Source: JACOZG01 sp964564105
Lineage (GTDB): Bacteria > Patescibacteriota > Minisyncoccia > Phycocordibacterales > JACOZG01
Length of the DNA: 56,418 bases
Assembly: GCA_964564105.1 (NCBI GenBank)
Contig: CAZLZS010000003.1
Coordinates: 1 to 56,418, forward strand
Reading direction: 5' to 3'
Shown here one piece after another: positions 1 to 6,747 of this stretch (its first letter is position 1; the number at the start of each line of letters is the position of its first letter). The notes below the pieces were generated by a model. It searched no databases and was not told the origin of the DNA. It saw nothing but the letters and a program-made list of their open reading frames with translations. Both the position numbers and the translations under genes were made by a program.

Positions 1-108
1 GGGATTAATTATCAAACTCCCTTACAGCTGGTTCCAAGGTCTTGAACTTATTTAGTGACGCTGTTGGCAGCCAGTTGCGGGATAATTTCCATGCCGATTT
101 TTTCTCGG
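1..108. other. Left edge, no gene recognised
   Basis: This segment follows the stop of the minus-strand substrate-binding gene fragment. It holds a short inverted repeat, GCCGA / TCGGC, at 93-109, separated by an A/T run. No T-tract follows on the minus strand, so it is at best a weak terminator. I see no supported gene here. Confidence 0.4.
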
Positions 109-978
109 CTATTTCAGTTCTTCGGCTTTGCTGTCTTTAACAACTTTAACAATGTAGTTGGCGCCAACTAAATCGCCGTTTTGGTCAAACTTAATTTCTT
201 GAGATGATATTCCGCCGCGATAGGTGGTCTGGTAGAGTTCATTCTTTATCGCCGTACCGTCAGGACCAACTTTAGTCAACACTTGAGCCAAAATCTTCAA
301 ACCATCATAGGCCGTAGGTGTGCAGACGGCGATTTCATCATTGCCAATCTTGGCGCGCATACTCGTCTTAAAACTTTCCGAGGGGGCGACTGAAGCTACT
401 GAATACATAGCGCCCTCACCGGCACTTGTCGTTTCCGTCCAAATTTTAGAATCATCCCAGGTATCGCCGCCGAAAATCTGGAGACTTAATTTTAATTCTG
501 CGGCCTGCTTCAACCCCGGAATGCTGGCTTCGGTGTACCCGAGGAAGTATAGAAGCTCGGGCTTGGCCGATTTAATTTTTGTTAAATTAGTTCGCAAATC
601 ACGCGCGGTTTGCTCGTATCCTTCCTCGGCTAAAACCGTGCCGCCGAGTTTCTTGAATTCCTGCACAAACACATCTTTAATACCCGTACCCCGATCGGAC
701 TTAACATAAAGTACGGCTACCTTAGATTTTTTCAGCCCTTCCTTGATGTATTTTGCGGCAAACGCTCCTTGAAAAGTATCAGACGGATAATCGCGGAAAA
801 TATAATCACCAGCCGTAGTCAGTGCCGGTGCCGATGAACAATAACTTAAGACTGTGGTCTGTGTTTGCTCGGCCAGACCGGTGAAAGAAGAGGTCTCACC
901 AGAACAGGCGCCGCCTAGAATCACCGGTACTTTATCAATATTGATCAGCTTATTAGCCGCGTTTACGGCTAATGAAGA
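109..978 (-). pseudogene. ABC transporter substrate-binding protein, 5'-truncated
   Basis: The product resembles periplasmic-binding-fold receptors of the branched-chain amino acid type (Peripla_BP_6 family), which capture ligand outside the membrane for an ABC importer. Typical features are the segment ILGGACSGET, a central DYPSDTFQGA stretch, and a C-terminal domain with CTPTAYDGLKIL. Reading the frame upstream of the first usable GTG (922-924) gives AVNAANKLINIDKVP, the normal family sequence before this motif. Homology can therefore be followed to about 978, and then stops at a junction. An in-frame TAA at 1009-1011 is the comEC stop. The signal peptide and roughly 70-90 N-terminal residues are missing and no transporter genes are adjacent. 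It is either a real remnant left by a deletion or an assembly chimera. The C-terminus looks natural. Confidence 0.75.
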
Positions 979-1008
979 CCAAAACTTCAGTAAGTATAGA
1001 GGCGGGGG

Positions 1009-2352
1009 TTAGAAAAGTAAAGCGCCCCAAGCAGCAATGGTGAGGATATATTTGGCGAGGAGCCAGGCCGGAGCAGCGATAAGCGGCCAGGGCAGAAGCA
1101 TGGCTAAAAAGCCGAAAAACATCGCGTAGGGCACTGCCGGCAGAACGATCAGATTGACCGGCAGAGCGAGCCAGGGCACTTGGCCGGTCTTGAGAATCAG
1201 CCAGGGCAGCACTGCCAATTGCGCCGCCAGGGTCGTGGCGGCCAGCGCCCGGACGCCACACCGTTCGGTTAAAAAGAGCAACCTCTTTTCCAAACGCGGG
1301 GTCAGATAAATGAGACCGGCGGTCGCGAGAAACGACAGCTGGAAACCGAGATCGAAAACAAGCACCTTGGGGTTGACGACGACCATCAAGATGCCGGCCA
1401 AGACGAGCGCCCGGCCGGCGGCGAGCGGCCGGCCAGTGGCGACCGCGAGAAGCGCAATGAGCGCCATCACTGCCGCGCGCACGGTTGCCGGCTCGGCGCC
1501 GGTCATCATCGTGAATAAAATAATGGCCAAACCCGCCAGAGGCAGACCAAAGCGGCGCGGCAAGGGGCGCAAGACCCGTAAAATTACAGCCGCGATCACC
1601 GCCAGATTAAAACCGGACAAAACAACGATATGCGAGAGCCCGACGCGGCGGAAGTGGTCATTCCACTCGCTACCCAGCGACTGCCGGCCGCCAAAGACAA
1701 GACCGCCGACGAGCGACGACTCTGGCTCGGGCAAAGCCAGAGCCAATTTCTCGATGAAACTTCGCTTCAAACGAAATAACGAGTGTTTAATGATTGAACC
1801 GCCGCGGCCGACAAACATCGTTTCGGGCTCGAACAGCTGAAAGTAAATTTCATTGACCGCCAGATAATCTCGGTAATGCACCAAATTGCCGCCAGTGGAA
1901 ACAAAATCCCGCGCCGGGGCCAAGTTGCCGACAATCTGCAAACGATCGCCGTAAGAAAATTTCGGATAAGGCGGCGTAATCAATAAAATCTTGACTGGCC
2001 AATGGTCCGGCTGGAAAACTAGCTGGCGATTTTGATCACGCTCCAACGGCTCCGTCACCACAGCGCCGACAAGGGTTACCCGTTCCTGATTTCCCGCCGC
2101 CTGACGCACCGCGGCGGCGAACGCGGATTGGTCTTTAACCTCAAAACGAATGACCCCGAGCGCCGCCGCCAAGCACAATAAAGCCAGAGCCAACCACGGC
2201 CGGCACCGGCTCGCCGCGCTCAAGTGAGATTGAAAGAAAGCGACTAGAGCCAAAAGCGCCAGCCAAAACCAAAAGGCGTCGCCGAGATCGACAAACGATC
2301 GGCTGATGACGCCAGTGCCAAACCCCGCCGCCAGCCACCAAAAGTTATTCAC
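1009..2352 (-). CDS. comEC: ComEC/Rec2-family DNA uptake channel, short form
   Basis: ComEC is the inner-membrane channel that takes up single-stranded DNA during natural transformation. The 447-residue product starts with membrane helices (about residues 5-65), followed by a soluble DUF4131-like OB-fold region (about 85-175) and a hydrophobic Competence domain (about 210-447). It carries the family hallmark GLSHIVVLSGFN at about 238-249. The metallo-beta-lactamase-like nuclease domain of full-length ComEC is absent. The C-terminus ends abruptly after AAWGALLF, where family members usually continue with more membrane helices, so the gene may be truncated at the same junction that truncates the downstream substrate-binding gene. 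The start is GTG with no Shine-Dalgarno. Distant comM (18127-19695) is a plausible functional partner in transformation. Confidence 0.85.
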   Translation of the reverse strand: MNNFWWLAAGFGTGVISRSFVDLGDAFWFWLALLALVAFFQSHLSAASRCRPWLALALLCLAAALGVIRFEVKDQSAFAAAVRQAAGNQERVTLVGAVVTEPLERDQNRQLVFQPDHWPVKILLITPPYPKFSYGDRLQIVGNLAPARDFVSTGGNLVHYRDYLAVNEIYFQLFEPETMFVGRGGSIIKHSLFRLKRSFIEKLALALPEPESSLVGGLVFGGRQSLGSEWNDHFRRVGLSHIVVLSGFNLAVIAAVILRVLRPLPRRFGLPLAGLAIILFTMMTGAEPATVRAAVMALIALLAVATGRPLAAGRALVLAGILMVVVNPKVLVFDLGFQLSFLATAGLIYLTPRLEKRLLFLTERCGVRALAATTLAAQLAVLPWLILKTGQVPWLALPVNLIVLPAVPYAMFFGFLAMLLPWPLIAAPAWLLAKYILTIAAWGALLF

Positions 2353-2378
2353 AGTATTGCGCTTGCCGACAGTGCTTC

Positions 2379-2384
2379 TATAAT
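2379..2384 (+). promoter_or_regulatory. -10 box TATAAT for the SpeD-like gene
   Basis: A perfect TATAAT lies 6 nt before the ATG at 2391, so the predicted transcription start falls on or next to the start codon, implying a leaderless mRNA. No -35 with good spacing is seen. Confidence 0.6.
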
Positions 2385-2390
2385 AAACCC

Positions 2391-2771
2391 ATGACCAGTT
2401 TACGCGAGGAGTACGACGAACACCAATGTTGGGGGATGGTGGCTTCGATTGATCTCTACCACTGCCATCCCCAGATGATCAAAGATCCGAAAAAAATTCA
2501 GGTCCTCATCAACGGACTCTGCGACGCGATTAAAATGAAAAAATTCGGCGACGCACTGATCGAGCGTTTTGCCGAAGGAACGCTCGAGGGTTACTCGGCG
2601 ATGCAATTCATCGAAACCTCTTCGATCACCATGCATTTCGACGAGGTCAAAAATCGCGCCTTCATTGATATTTTCTCCTGCAAATTTTTCGAGCCCAAGA
2701 CGGCCGAAAATTTTTGCAAAGAATTTCTCGAAGCGAGTGCGGCCCAAACCCGCCACTACTTCCGCACCTAA
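2391..2771 (+). CDS. S-adenosylmethionine decarboxylase (SpeD)-like pyruvoyl enzyme
   Basis: This 126-residue protein resembles the small bacterial/archaeal AdoMet decarboxylase proenzymes, which self-cleave to form a pyruvoyl cofactor and serve polyamine synthesis. The diagnostic stretch is FIETSSITMH (about residues 73-82). Aligned with the classical ESHISIH motif, the cleavage serine corresponds to Ser77, the processing histidine to His82, and the proton-donor cysteine to Cys97 in FSCK, with the usual 15-residue His-Cys spacing. The Glu before the cleavage serine is replaced by Thr and the His after it by Ser, both unusual. No spermidine synthase is in the window, so the substrate is uncertain. 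Some SpeD homologues are known to have switched to ornithine or arginine. It converges with rnhA, the ends overlapping by 4 bp. Confidence 0.72.
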   Translation: MTSLREEYDEHQCWGMVASIDLYHCHPQMIKDPKKIQVLINGLCDAIKMKKFGDALIERFAEGTLEGYSAMQFIETSSITMHFDEVKNRAFIDIFSCKFFEPKTAENFCKEFLEASAAQTRHYFRT

Positions 2772-3217
2772 AATAAACTTGGCGGTGATGGCAAGCTGTT
2801 GTCGTCCATCGCTTGATTGGCCAGACGGTCGGCGGCGCGGTTTTGTGAGCGTGGAATCTGAATAAAAGCCAGGTAGGGAAAATCCGTAACCCGCTTATTC
2901 CAAATTTTCATAAACAGCGGCTGCAGGTTTGTTTCTTTAATCTGAAATTTACCAGCAAGCTGTTTGACGACCAATTCACTATCAAGCCGCAGCTCAATCC
3001 GAGCCGCGGCCGCCCGGGCCTTGCCCAGCGCTTTCTTAACCGTTTCGAGTCCCAGGATCACGGCCTGATATTCAGCTTCGTTATTTGTCATGACGCCAAG
3101 CGCGCGGTGAGCTTCTCGCAAAACAGCGCCGGTTTTATCTGTCACCACTGCGCCCGCTCCCGCCGGCCCCGGATTCCCCCGTGCCCCGCCGTCGGTGTAA
3201 ATGATAAAATTTTCCAT
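2768..3217 (-). CDS. rnhA: Ribonuclease HI
   Basis: RNase HI cleaves the RNA strand of RNA-DNA hybrids, removing primers and R-loops. All four catalytic acidic residues are visible: Asp9 in IYTDGG, Glu47 in NNEAEY, Asp79 in LRLDSE and Asp130 in NRAADRLAN. The length, 149 residues, is normal for a single-domain enzyme. The start is ATG at 3215-3217. A TTTAAT box lies 6 nt upstream on the minus strand and there is no Shine-Dalgarno, matching the leaderless pattern seen across this window. recJ lies immediately upstream on the same strand (12-nt gap), a sensible pairing of nucleases in replication and repair. Confidence 0.93.
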   Translation of the reverse strand: MENFIIYTDGGARGNPGPAGAGAVVTDKTGAVLREAHRALGVMTNNEAEYQAVILGLETVKKALGKARAAAARIELRLDSELVVKQLAGKFQIKETNLQPLFMKIWNKRVTDFPYLAFIQIPRSQNRAADRLANQAMDDNSLPSPPSLF

Positions 3218-3229
3218 GACTTGATTAAA

Positions 3230-4975
3230 TCAGAGTGATTCCCGCCAATCAACAATCCGTAAACGCAATTCGGAGCGTCCACGATAATAAGATTTTTCTA
3301 GATTGGCTAGCAGATCGATCGGTTCGCCCAGATTTGGGAGACGGGCCGAGATCGGGAAAAATTGCACCGCCCGCAAACGTCCCAGCCGCTCGCCCGGTAA
3401 GACAAATTCAAAATGATTAGCCCCGTTACCAAAACGCCGCGCGGCCGTAAGCGGCAAACGTGGAAAATGAAAAACGGGTCTGGGATTTTCCGGACCAAAA
3501 GGCGCCAATCGCTCGATGACCGCATAGATCTCCTCGCCTACCCTCCCGGCCGGCCACTCCAAATCAAACAGTGAGTCTGTCTCGGCGGCGGGAAATTTTT
3601 TAAGCTCGCGATAGGCCTCGGACAAACACGGCGCCAACTCGGGCAGTCGTTCTGGCGCGAGCGAGAAACCGCCAGCTCCAGCATGGCCGCCGTGATTTAA
3701 AAATAGTCCACCGCCGGCCAATGCCTCAGCCGCCGCCATCAATTCAACGACGTTGACCGCACCGTCCGAGCGGCACGACCCCCTGATCTCGCCGCGGCCG
3801 TTCTGCCCCCACAAGAACACCGGCCGGCGGCGCTCTTCCGCCAGACGGCTGGCGGCCAGACCCAAAACGCCGAGCGGCCAATTCAACTCGCCGGCGACGA
3901 GCACGACCCCGCCAGCCGCGGTGGCAGAATCAGAGCGAACCGTTTCTAAAATCGCCGCGACCGAGGCGCGCCGTTCCTTATTCTTAGCTTCCAAATGCCG
4001 CGCGAGACGATCAGCTTCAACTTCGTCATCGGCCGTCAACAGCGCGTAGGCCTCCCGACCGTGCGACATCCGACTAGCTGAATTCAAACGCGGCCCGATC
4101 AAAAAACCAATGTCGTCTTCAGTAATAAACTCGGGAGTTAAATTAAGAACGCGGAAAAGCGCTTGGAGTCCAAGCCGCGGCGTCCGCCGCAAAACCTTGA
4201 GGCCAAAATGAACTAGAGCCCGATTCTCGCCGGTCAAAGGAACCATATCCGACACCGTCGCAATGGCGACGAGATCCAAGAGCCACTTTTCCCAGCCAGG
4301 CTCTACTCGGTGGAAATCAGATATCCACGGTTCGTGGATATCTGATTTCCACCAGAACTGCACTAACCCCTGCACCAACTTGAAAGCCACGCCGGCACCG
4401 GCGAGCATTTTGTAAGGATAGGGATCGCCGGGACGTTTGGGATTAATGATCGCGTAAGCCGCGGGCGGCGCCTCGGGCACTAAATGATGATCGGTAATAA
4501 TTACTTCCAGCCCCAGCCGCGTCGCTTCAGCCACTGCCGCGACATCAGTCACACCGCAATCAACCGTGATTACCAGTTTGACTCCCGCCACGGCCAGTTG
4601 TGCCAAGGCTTGATTATTCAAACCGTAAGATTCTTCATGCCGATCCGGAATATAGACGGTAAAATTTGAGAAATTGATCCGGCGGAAGAAAGCAGTAAGA
4701 ATCGCCGCGGCCGGCACGCCGTCGGCGTCATAATCAGCGAAAATCGCGATCCGCTCGCCGTCCCGAACCGCCGCCAGAATCCGCGCCGCCGCCCGATCCA
4801 TATCCAACATCAAAAACGGATCGTGAAGATCACGTTCGTAATCCGGCGCGAGAAATCTTTCGGCCGCTGACTGATCCGTGATACCGCGGCCCACCAAAAG
4901 CTGACGCAGTAAATCAGAATTAACCGACAAATTATGTTCTGCCGGTATCGAACGCGGGAGCCAACTCTTTTGCAT
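3230..4975 (-). CDS. recJ: Single-stranded-DNA 5'-3' exonuclease RecJ
   Basis: RecJ degrades single-stranded DNA 5' to 3' in recombination and repair. The 581-residue protein shows the DHH phosphoesterase motifs: DYDADG at about residues 81-86, VDCGVTD near 137-143 and TDHHL near 163-167, followed by the DHHA1 domain with NHGGHAGAGGF and a C-terminal OB-like region. The start is ATG at 4973-4975 with a TAGAAT box 6 nt upstream. Unusually, positions 4309-4353 are a perfect 21-bp inverted repeat around a 3-nt loop. It is exactly 45 nt long and codes for an extra segment at about residues 208-223 (KSDIHEPWISDF and neighbours) between conserved blocks. It looks like an in-frame palindromic insertion that left the gene open. 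Confidence 0.95.
   Translation of the reverse strand: MQKSWLPRSIPAEHNLSVNSDLLRQLLVGRGITDQSAAERFLAPDYERDLHDPFLMLDMDRAAARILAAVRDGERIAIFADYDADGVPAAAILTAFFRRINFSNFTVYIPDRHEESYGLNNQALAQLAVAGVKLVITVDCGVTDVAAVAEATRLGLEVIITDHHLVPEAPPAAYAIINPKRPGDPYPYKMLAGAGVAFKLVQGLVQFWWKSDIHEPWISDFHRVEPGWEKWLLDLVAIATVSDMVPLTGENRALVHFGLKVLRRTPRLGLQALFRVLNLTPEFITEDDIGFLIGPRLNSASRMSHGREAYALLTADDEVEADRLARHLEAKNKERRASVAAILETVRSDSATAAGGVVLVAGELNWPLGVLGLAASRLAEERRRPVFLWGQNGRGEIRGSCRSDGAVNVVELMAAAEALAGGGLFLNHGGHAGAGGFSLAPERLPELAPCLSEAYRELKKFPAAETDSLFDLEWPAGRVGEEIYAVIERLAPFGPENPRPVFHFPRLPLTAARRFGNGANHFEFVLPGERLGRLRAVQFFPISARLPNLGEPIDLLANLEKSYYRGRSELRLRIVDWRESL
4309..4353. repeat. Perfect 21-bp inverted repeat inside recJ
   Basis: The arms 4309-4329 and 4333-4353 are perfect reverse complements (GGTGGAAATCAGATATCCAC and one more base), separated by GTT. 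The element is 45 nt, a multiple of three, and contains no stop in the recJ frame. It could form a very stable hairpin in DNA or mRNA. Confidence 0.97.
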
Positions 4976-5002
4976 CCGGTAATTCTAACATATAATGAGG
5001 AG

Positions 5003-5401
5003 GTGGCTGATTGTATCTTTTGCAAAATTGTGAACAAAGAAATACCGGCCGAGGTGGTGTACGAAACAGAAGACTGGCTGGCTTTTCTTGACCTCAAGCC
5101 GGTCAATCTCGGCCACACCTTATTGATACCAAAGACACACCACGAGATGCTGGTGGACGCGCCAGATAAATTATTAAGCCAGGCCATCGTGCTCGTTAAA
5201 AAATTAATGATCGCCATAAAAAAAGCCGCGGGCGCCGACTTCACCGTACTTTCAGTAGTTGGTATTGATGTTCCCCATCTCCATTTCCATATTCTGCCGC
5301 GTTACCATAATGACGGACTGGCCAATTTTTGGCCGACAAAGACCGCTACCGCCGAGGAGCAAAAACAGATAGCCGCCAAAATCAAAACCGAACTCCAATA
5401 A
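5003..5401 (+). CDS. HIT-family nucleotide hydrolase/transferase
   Basis: HIT proteins hydrolyse or transfer nucleoside phosphoramidates and dinucleoside polyphosphates. From the GTG start at 5003 the product has 132 residues and begins VADCIFCKIVNKEIP, the classical HIT N-terminus with its CxxC zinc-type pair. It ends with the histidine triad HLHFHIL (His92, His94, His96). The TATAAT box at 4991-4996 lies 6 nt before this GTG, supporting it over longer upstream starts whose residues do not match the family. The gene is divergent from recJ across a very short intergenic region, so the two promoters probably interleave. Confidence 0.9.
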   Translation: MADCIFCKIVNKEIPAEVVYETEDWLAFLDLKPVNLGHTLLIPKTHHEMLVDAPDKLLSQAIVLVKKLMIAIKKAAGADFTVLSVVGIDVPHLHFHILPRYHNDGLANFWPTKTATAEEQKQIAAKIKTELQ

Positions 5402-5442
5402 AAAAACCCGCTCAACCATTTATTGTTAAACGGCGAGCGGGT
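5397..5442 (-). terminator. Rho-independent terminator of dut
   Basis: On the minus strand GACCCGCTC and GAGCGGGT form a GC-rich stem around a 21-nt loop, followed by seven T residues. It lies directly after the dut stop codon. The plus strand lacks a T-run, so it acts on the minus strand. Confidence 0.85.
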
Positions 5443-6012
5443 CTAGAAGTCACCGGTCGAACCAAGCCCGGCCCCGCCCCGAAGGGTGGCTGAAAGATCG
5501 GACAGCGATCCCACTGGTTCAAATCTGGGAAGGAGCGTTGGCAAAAAGATGATCTGGGCAATCTTCATGCCGTGCCTGATCTGGAAAATCCGCGACGACT
5601 CATTCACCAGCCTCACCACCAGTTCGCCGCGGAAATCAGAGTCACCCAAAGACGGGGAATTGCCGATGTGAATCTGCCTGTTTCTGACCTTGCTTGAATG
5701 ACCGCTACGGGCAATCACCAAACAACCGACCTCGCGAGGCATCTCGAGGACAAACCCGACCCCGACTAAAGCTGATTCGCCTGGCGGCAGGGGATAATCG
5801 GTATTTCTATTCATCCCCGCCGCCTGCCACAGAGGCAAAAGGGGCAAACGCAAGTTCGGATGTTGCGGATCCATCTTTTCATCATCCACTACCGCTCGCG
5901 CAAACACATCGTAGGCGTTTGCTCCGCGAGAGCCCAACTCCGGCATTCTTCCGCCAGGCAAAACATGGATCTTGACTAACGGATGCCAAAAAGTATCCCA
6001 ATCCAAATTCAC
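5443..6012 (-). CDS. dut: dUTP diphosphatase (dUTPase)
   Basis: dUTPase hydrolyses dUTP to dUMP, keeping uracil out of DNA and feeding thymidylate synthesis. Trimeric dUTPase motifs are present in order: GANAYDVFA (motif 1), ARSGHSSK (motif 2), GDSDFRGE (motif 3, with Phe in place of the common Tyr), KIAQIIF (motif 4) and the Gly-rich RGGAGLGSTG (motif 5). At 189 residues it is longer than the typical 145-150, mainly because of insertions between motifs 1 and 2. Upstream lies a strong AAAGGAGGTGA Shine-Dalgarno. GTG at 6010-6012 is very close to it, and the TTG two codons later is a possible alternative. ndk follows upstream in the same orientation, suggesting a nucleotide-metabolism operon. 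Confidence 0.88.
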   Translation of the reverse strand: MNLDWDTFWHPLVKIHVLPGGRMPELGSRGANAYDVFARAVVDDEKMDPQHPNLRLPLLPLWQAAGMNRNTDYPLPPGESALVGVGFVLEMPREVGCLVIARSGHSSKVRNRQIHIGNSPSLGDSDFRGELVVRLVNESSRIFQIRHGMKIAQIIFLPTLLPRFEPVGSLSDLSATLRGGAGLGSTGDF

Positions 6013-6022
6013 TCACCTCCTT

Positions 6023-6445
6023 TCAGAAGATCAAAGCCAACTCGCGTCTGGCGTCATCGTAACTTTCCGAACCGTGAACCGCGTTACAGGGCAGGGTCGT
6101 GCCGTAACGACCACGAATTGTACTCTCATCCGCCTGCGATGGATCGGTAGCGCCGTTCAAAAAACGCACTCTGGATATTGAATCTTCTACACCGCTTGCA
6201 CTTACCAAGCGTAAAGCTATAACCAGTCCGCTAGTCATAAACTCGATTAGAGATCCGTAGAAAGTTTGATGGCGATGTGCCGCGTAGAAATTTTCGGCGA
6301 GCGGCCGCGACATCACCAAACATCTCACCTCCACCACTTCCAAACCGTGTGTCCTGTAATAATCAATGATTCTGAGAAAATTTCCCGCCGCCACCGCATC
6401 CGGCTTGATCAAAACCAATGTTTCGATTAGTGTATGTTCCAACAC
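6023..6445 (-). CDS. ndk: Nucleoside diphosphate kinase
   Basis: Ndk transfers the gamma phosphate among nucleoside triphosphates through a phosphohistidine. The sequence has the N-terminal TLVLIKPDAV, the HRHQTFYGSLIEFM segment and the catalytic block NAVHGSES, in which His is the phosphorylated residue. Its length, 140 residues, is normal. The start is GTG at 6443-6445 behind an AGGAGG Shine-Dalgarno 4 nt away. An overlapping ATG in another frame is excluded. It is 10 nt from dut and shares its orientation and Shine-Dalgarno style, unlike most genes around it. Confidence 0.93.
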   Translation of the reverse strand: MLEHTLIETLVLIKPDAVAAGNFLRIIDYYRTHGLEVVEVRCLVMSRPLAENFYAAHRHQTFYGSLIEFMTSGLVIALRLVSASGVEDSISRVRFLNGATDPSQADESTIRGRYGTTLPCNAVHGSESYDDARRELALIF

Positions 6446-6550
6446 ATAACCTCCTATTCTGGCTCATTGCCATGTTAAAGACCTAGATTCACACAAACCA
6501 CACTGCTCCTCAAACTACCTGACCCTGATTAAAAAATCAACTCGGGTGGG

Positions 6551-6745
6551 CCCACAGCAAGGACTCTCCTTGCCGGAGGACTAATGTCACCATGTCAAGA
6601 AACCATGTCAAGGCGTTGCCTTGCCGGAGGCAACACCTTGCCGGAGGCAACACTCGGTGTTGAACAGGCAATTGCGCTGGGAAGTGTCAAGGTTTAACCT
6701 TGCCCCGGCCGAGCACAATGTCAAGGCGTTGCCTTGCCGGAGGAC
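6551..6745. repeat. Cluster of short hairpin repeats with CCTTGCCGGAGG core
   Basis: The 300-nt gap between ndk and the next gene contains at least four related hairpin units. Each is CAAGG-loop-CCTTG followed by CCGGAGG or a variant: 6558-6580, 6609-6630, 6688-6708 (diverged) and 6722-6743. A 25-nt stretch recurs at 6606-6630 and 6719-6743. Two tandem 17-mers ending CCGGAGGCAAC sit at 6618-6634 and 6635-6651. The irregular spacing and dyad symmetry resemble REP-type elements, not CRISPR. No gene is supported in this gap. Confidence 0.8.
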
Positions 6746-6747
6746 TG

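Noticed and set aside
320..709. Plus-strand ORF opposite the substrate-binding gene
   Set aside because: It is antisense to a gene with clear family sequence, and its product has no recognisable domain or initiation signals.
6600..6745. CRISPR array
   Set aside because: Repeats are short, self-complementary, irregularly spaced and partly tandem, with no unique spacers of constant length and no cas genes.
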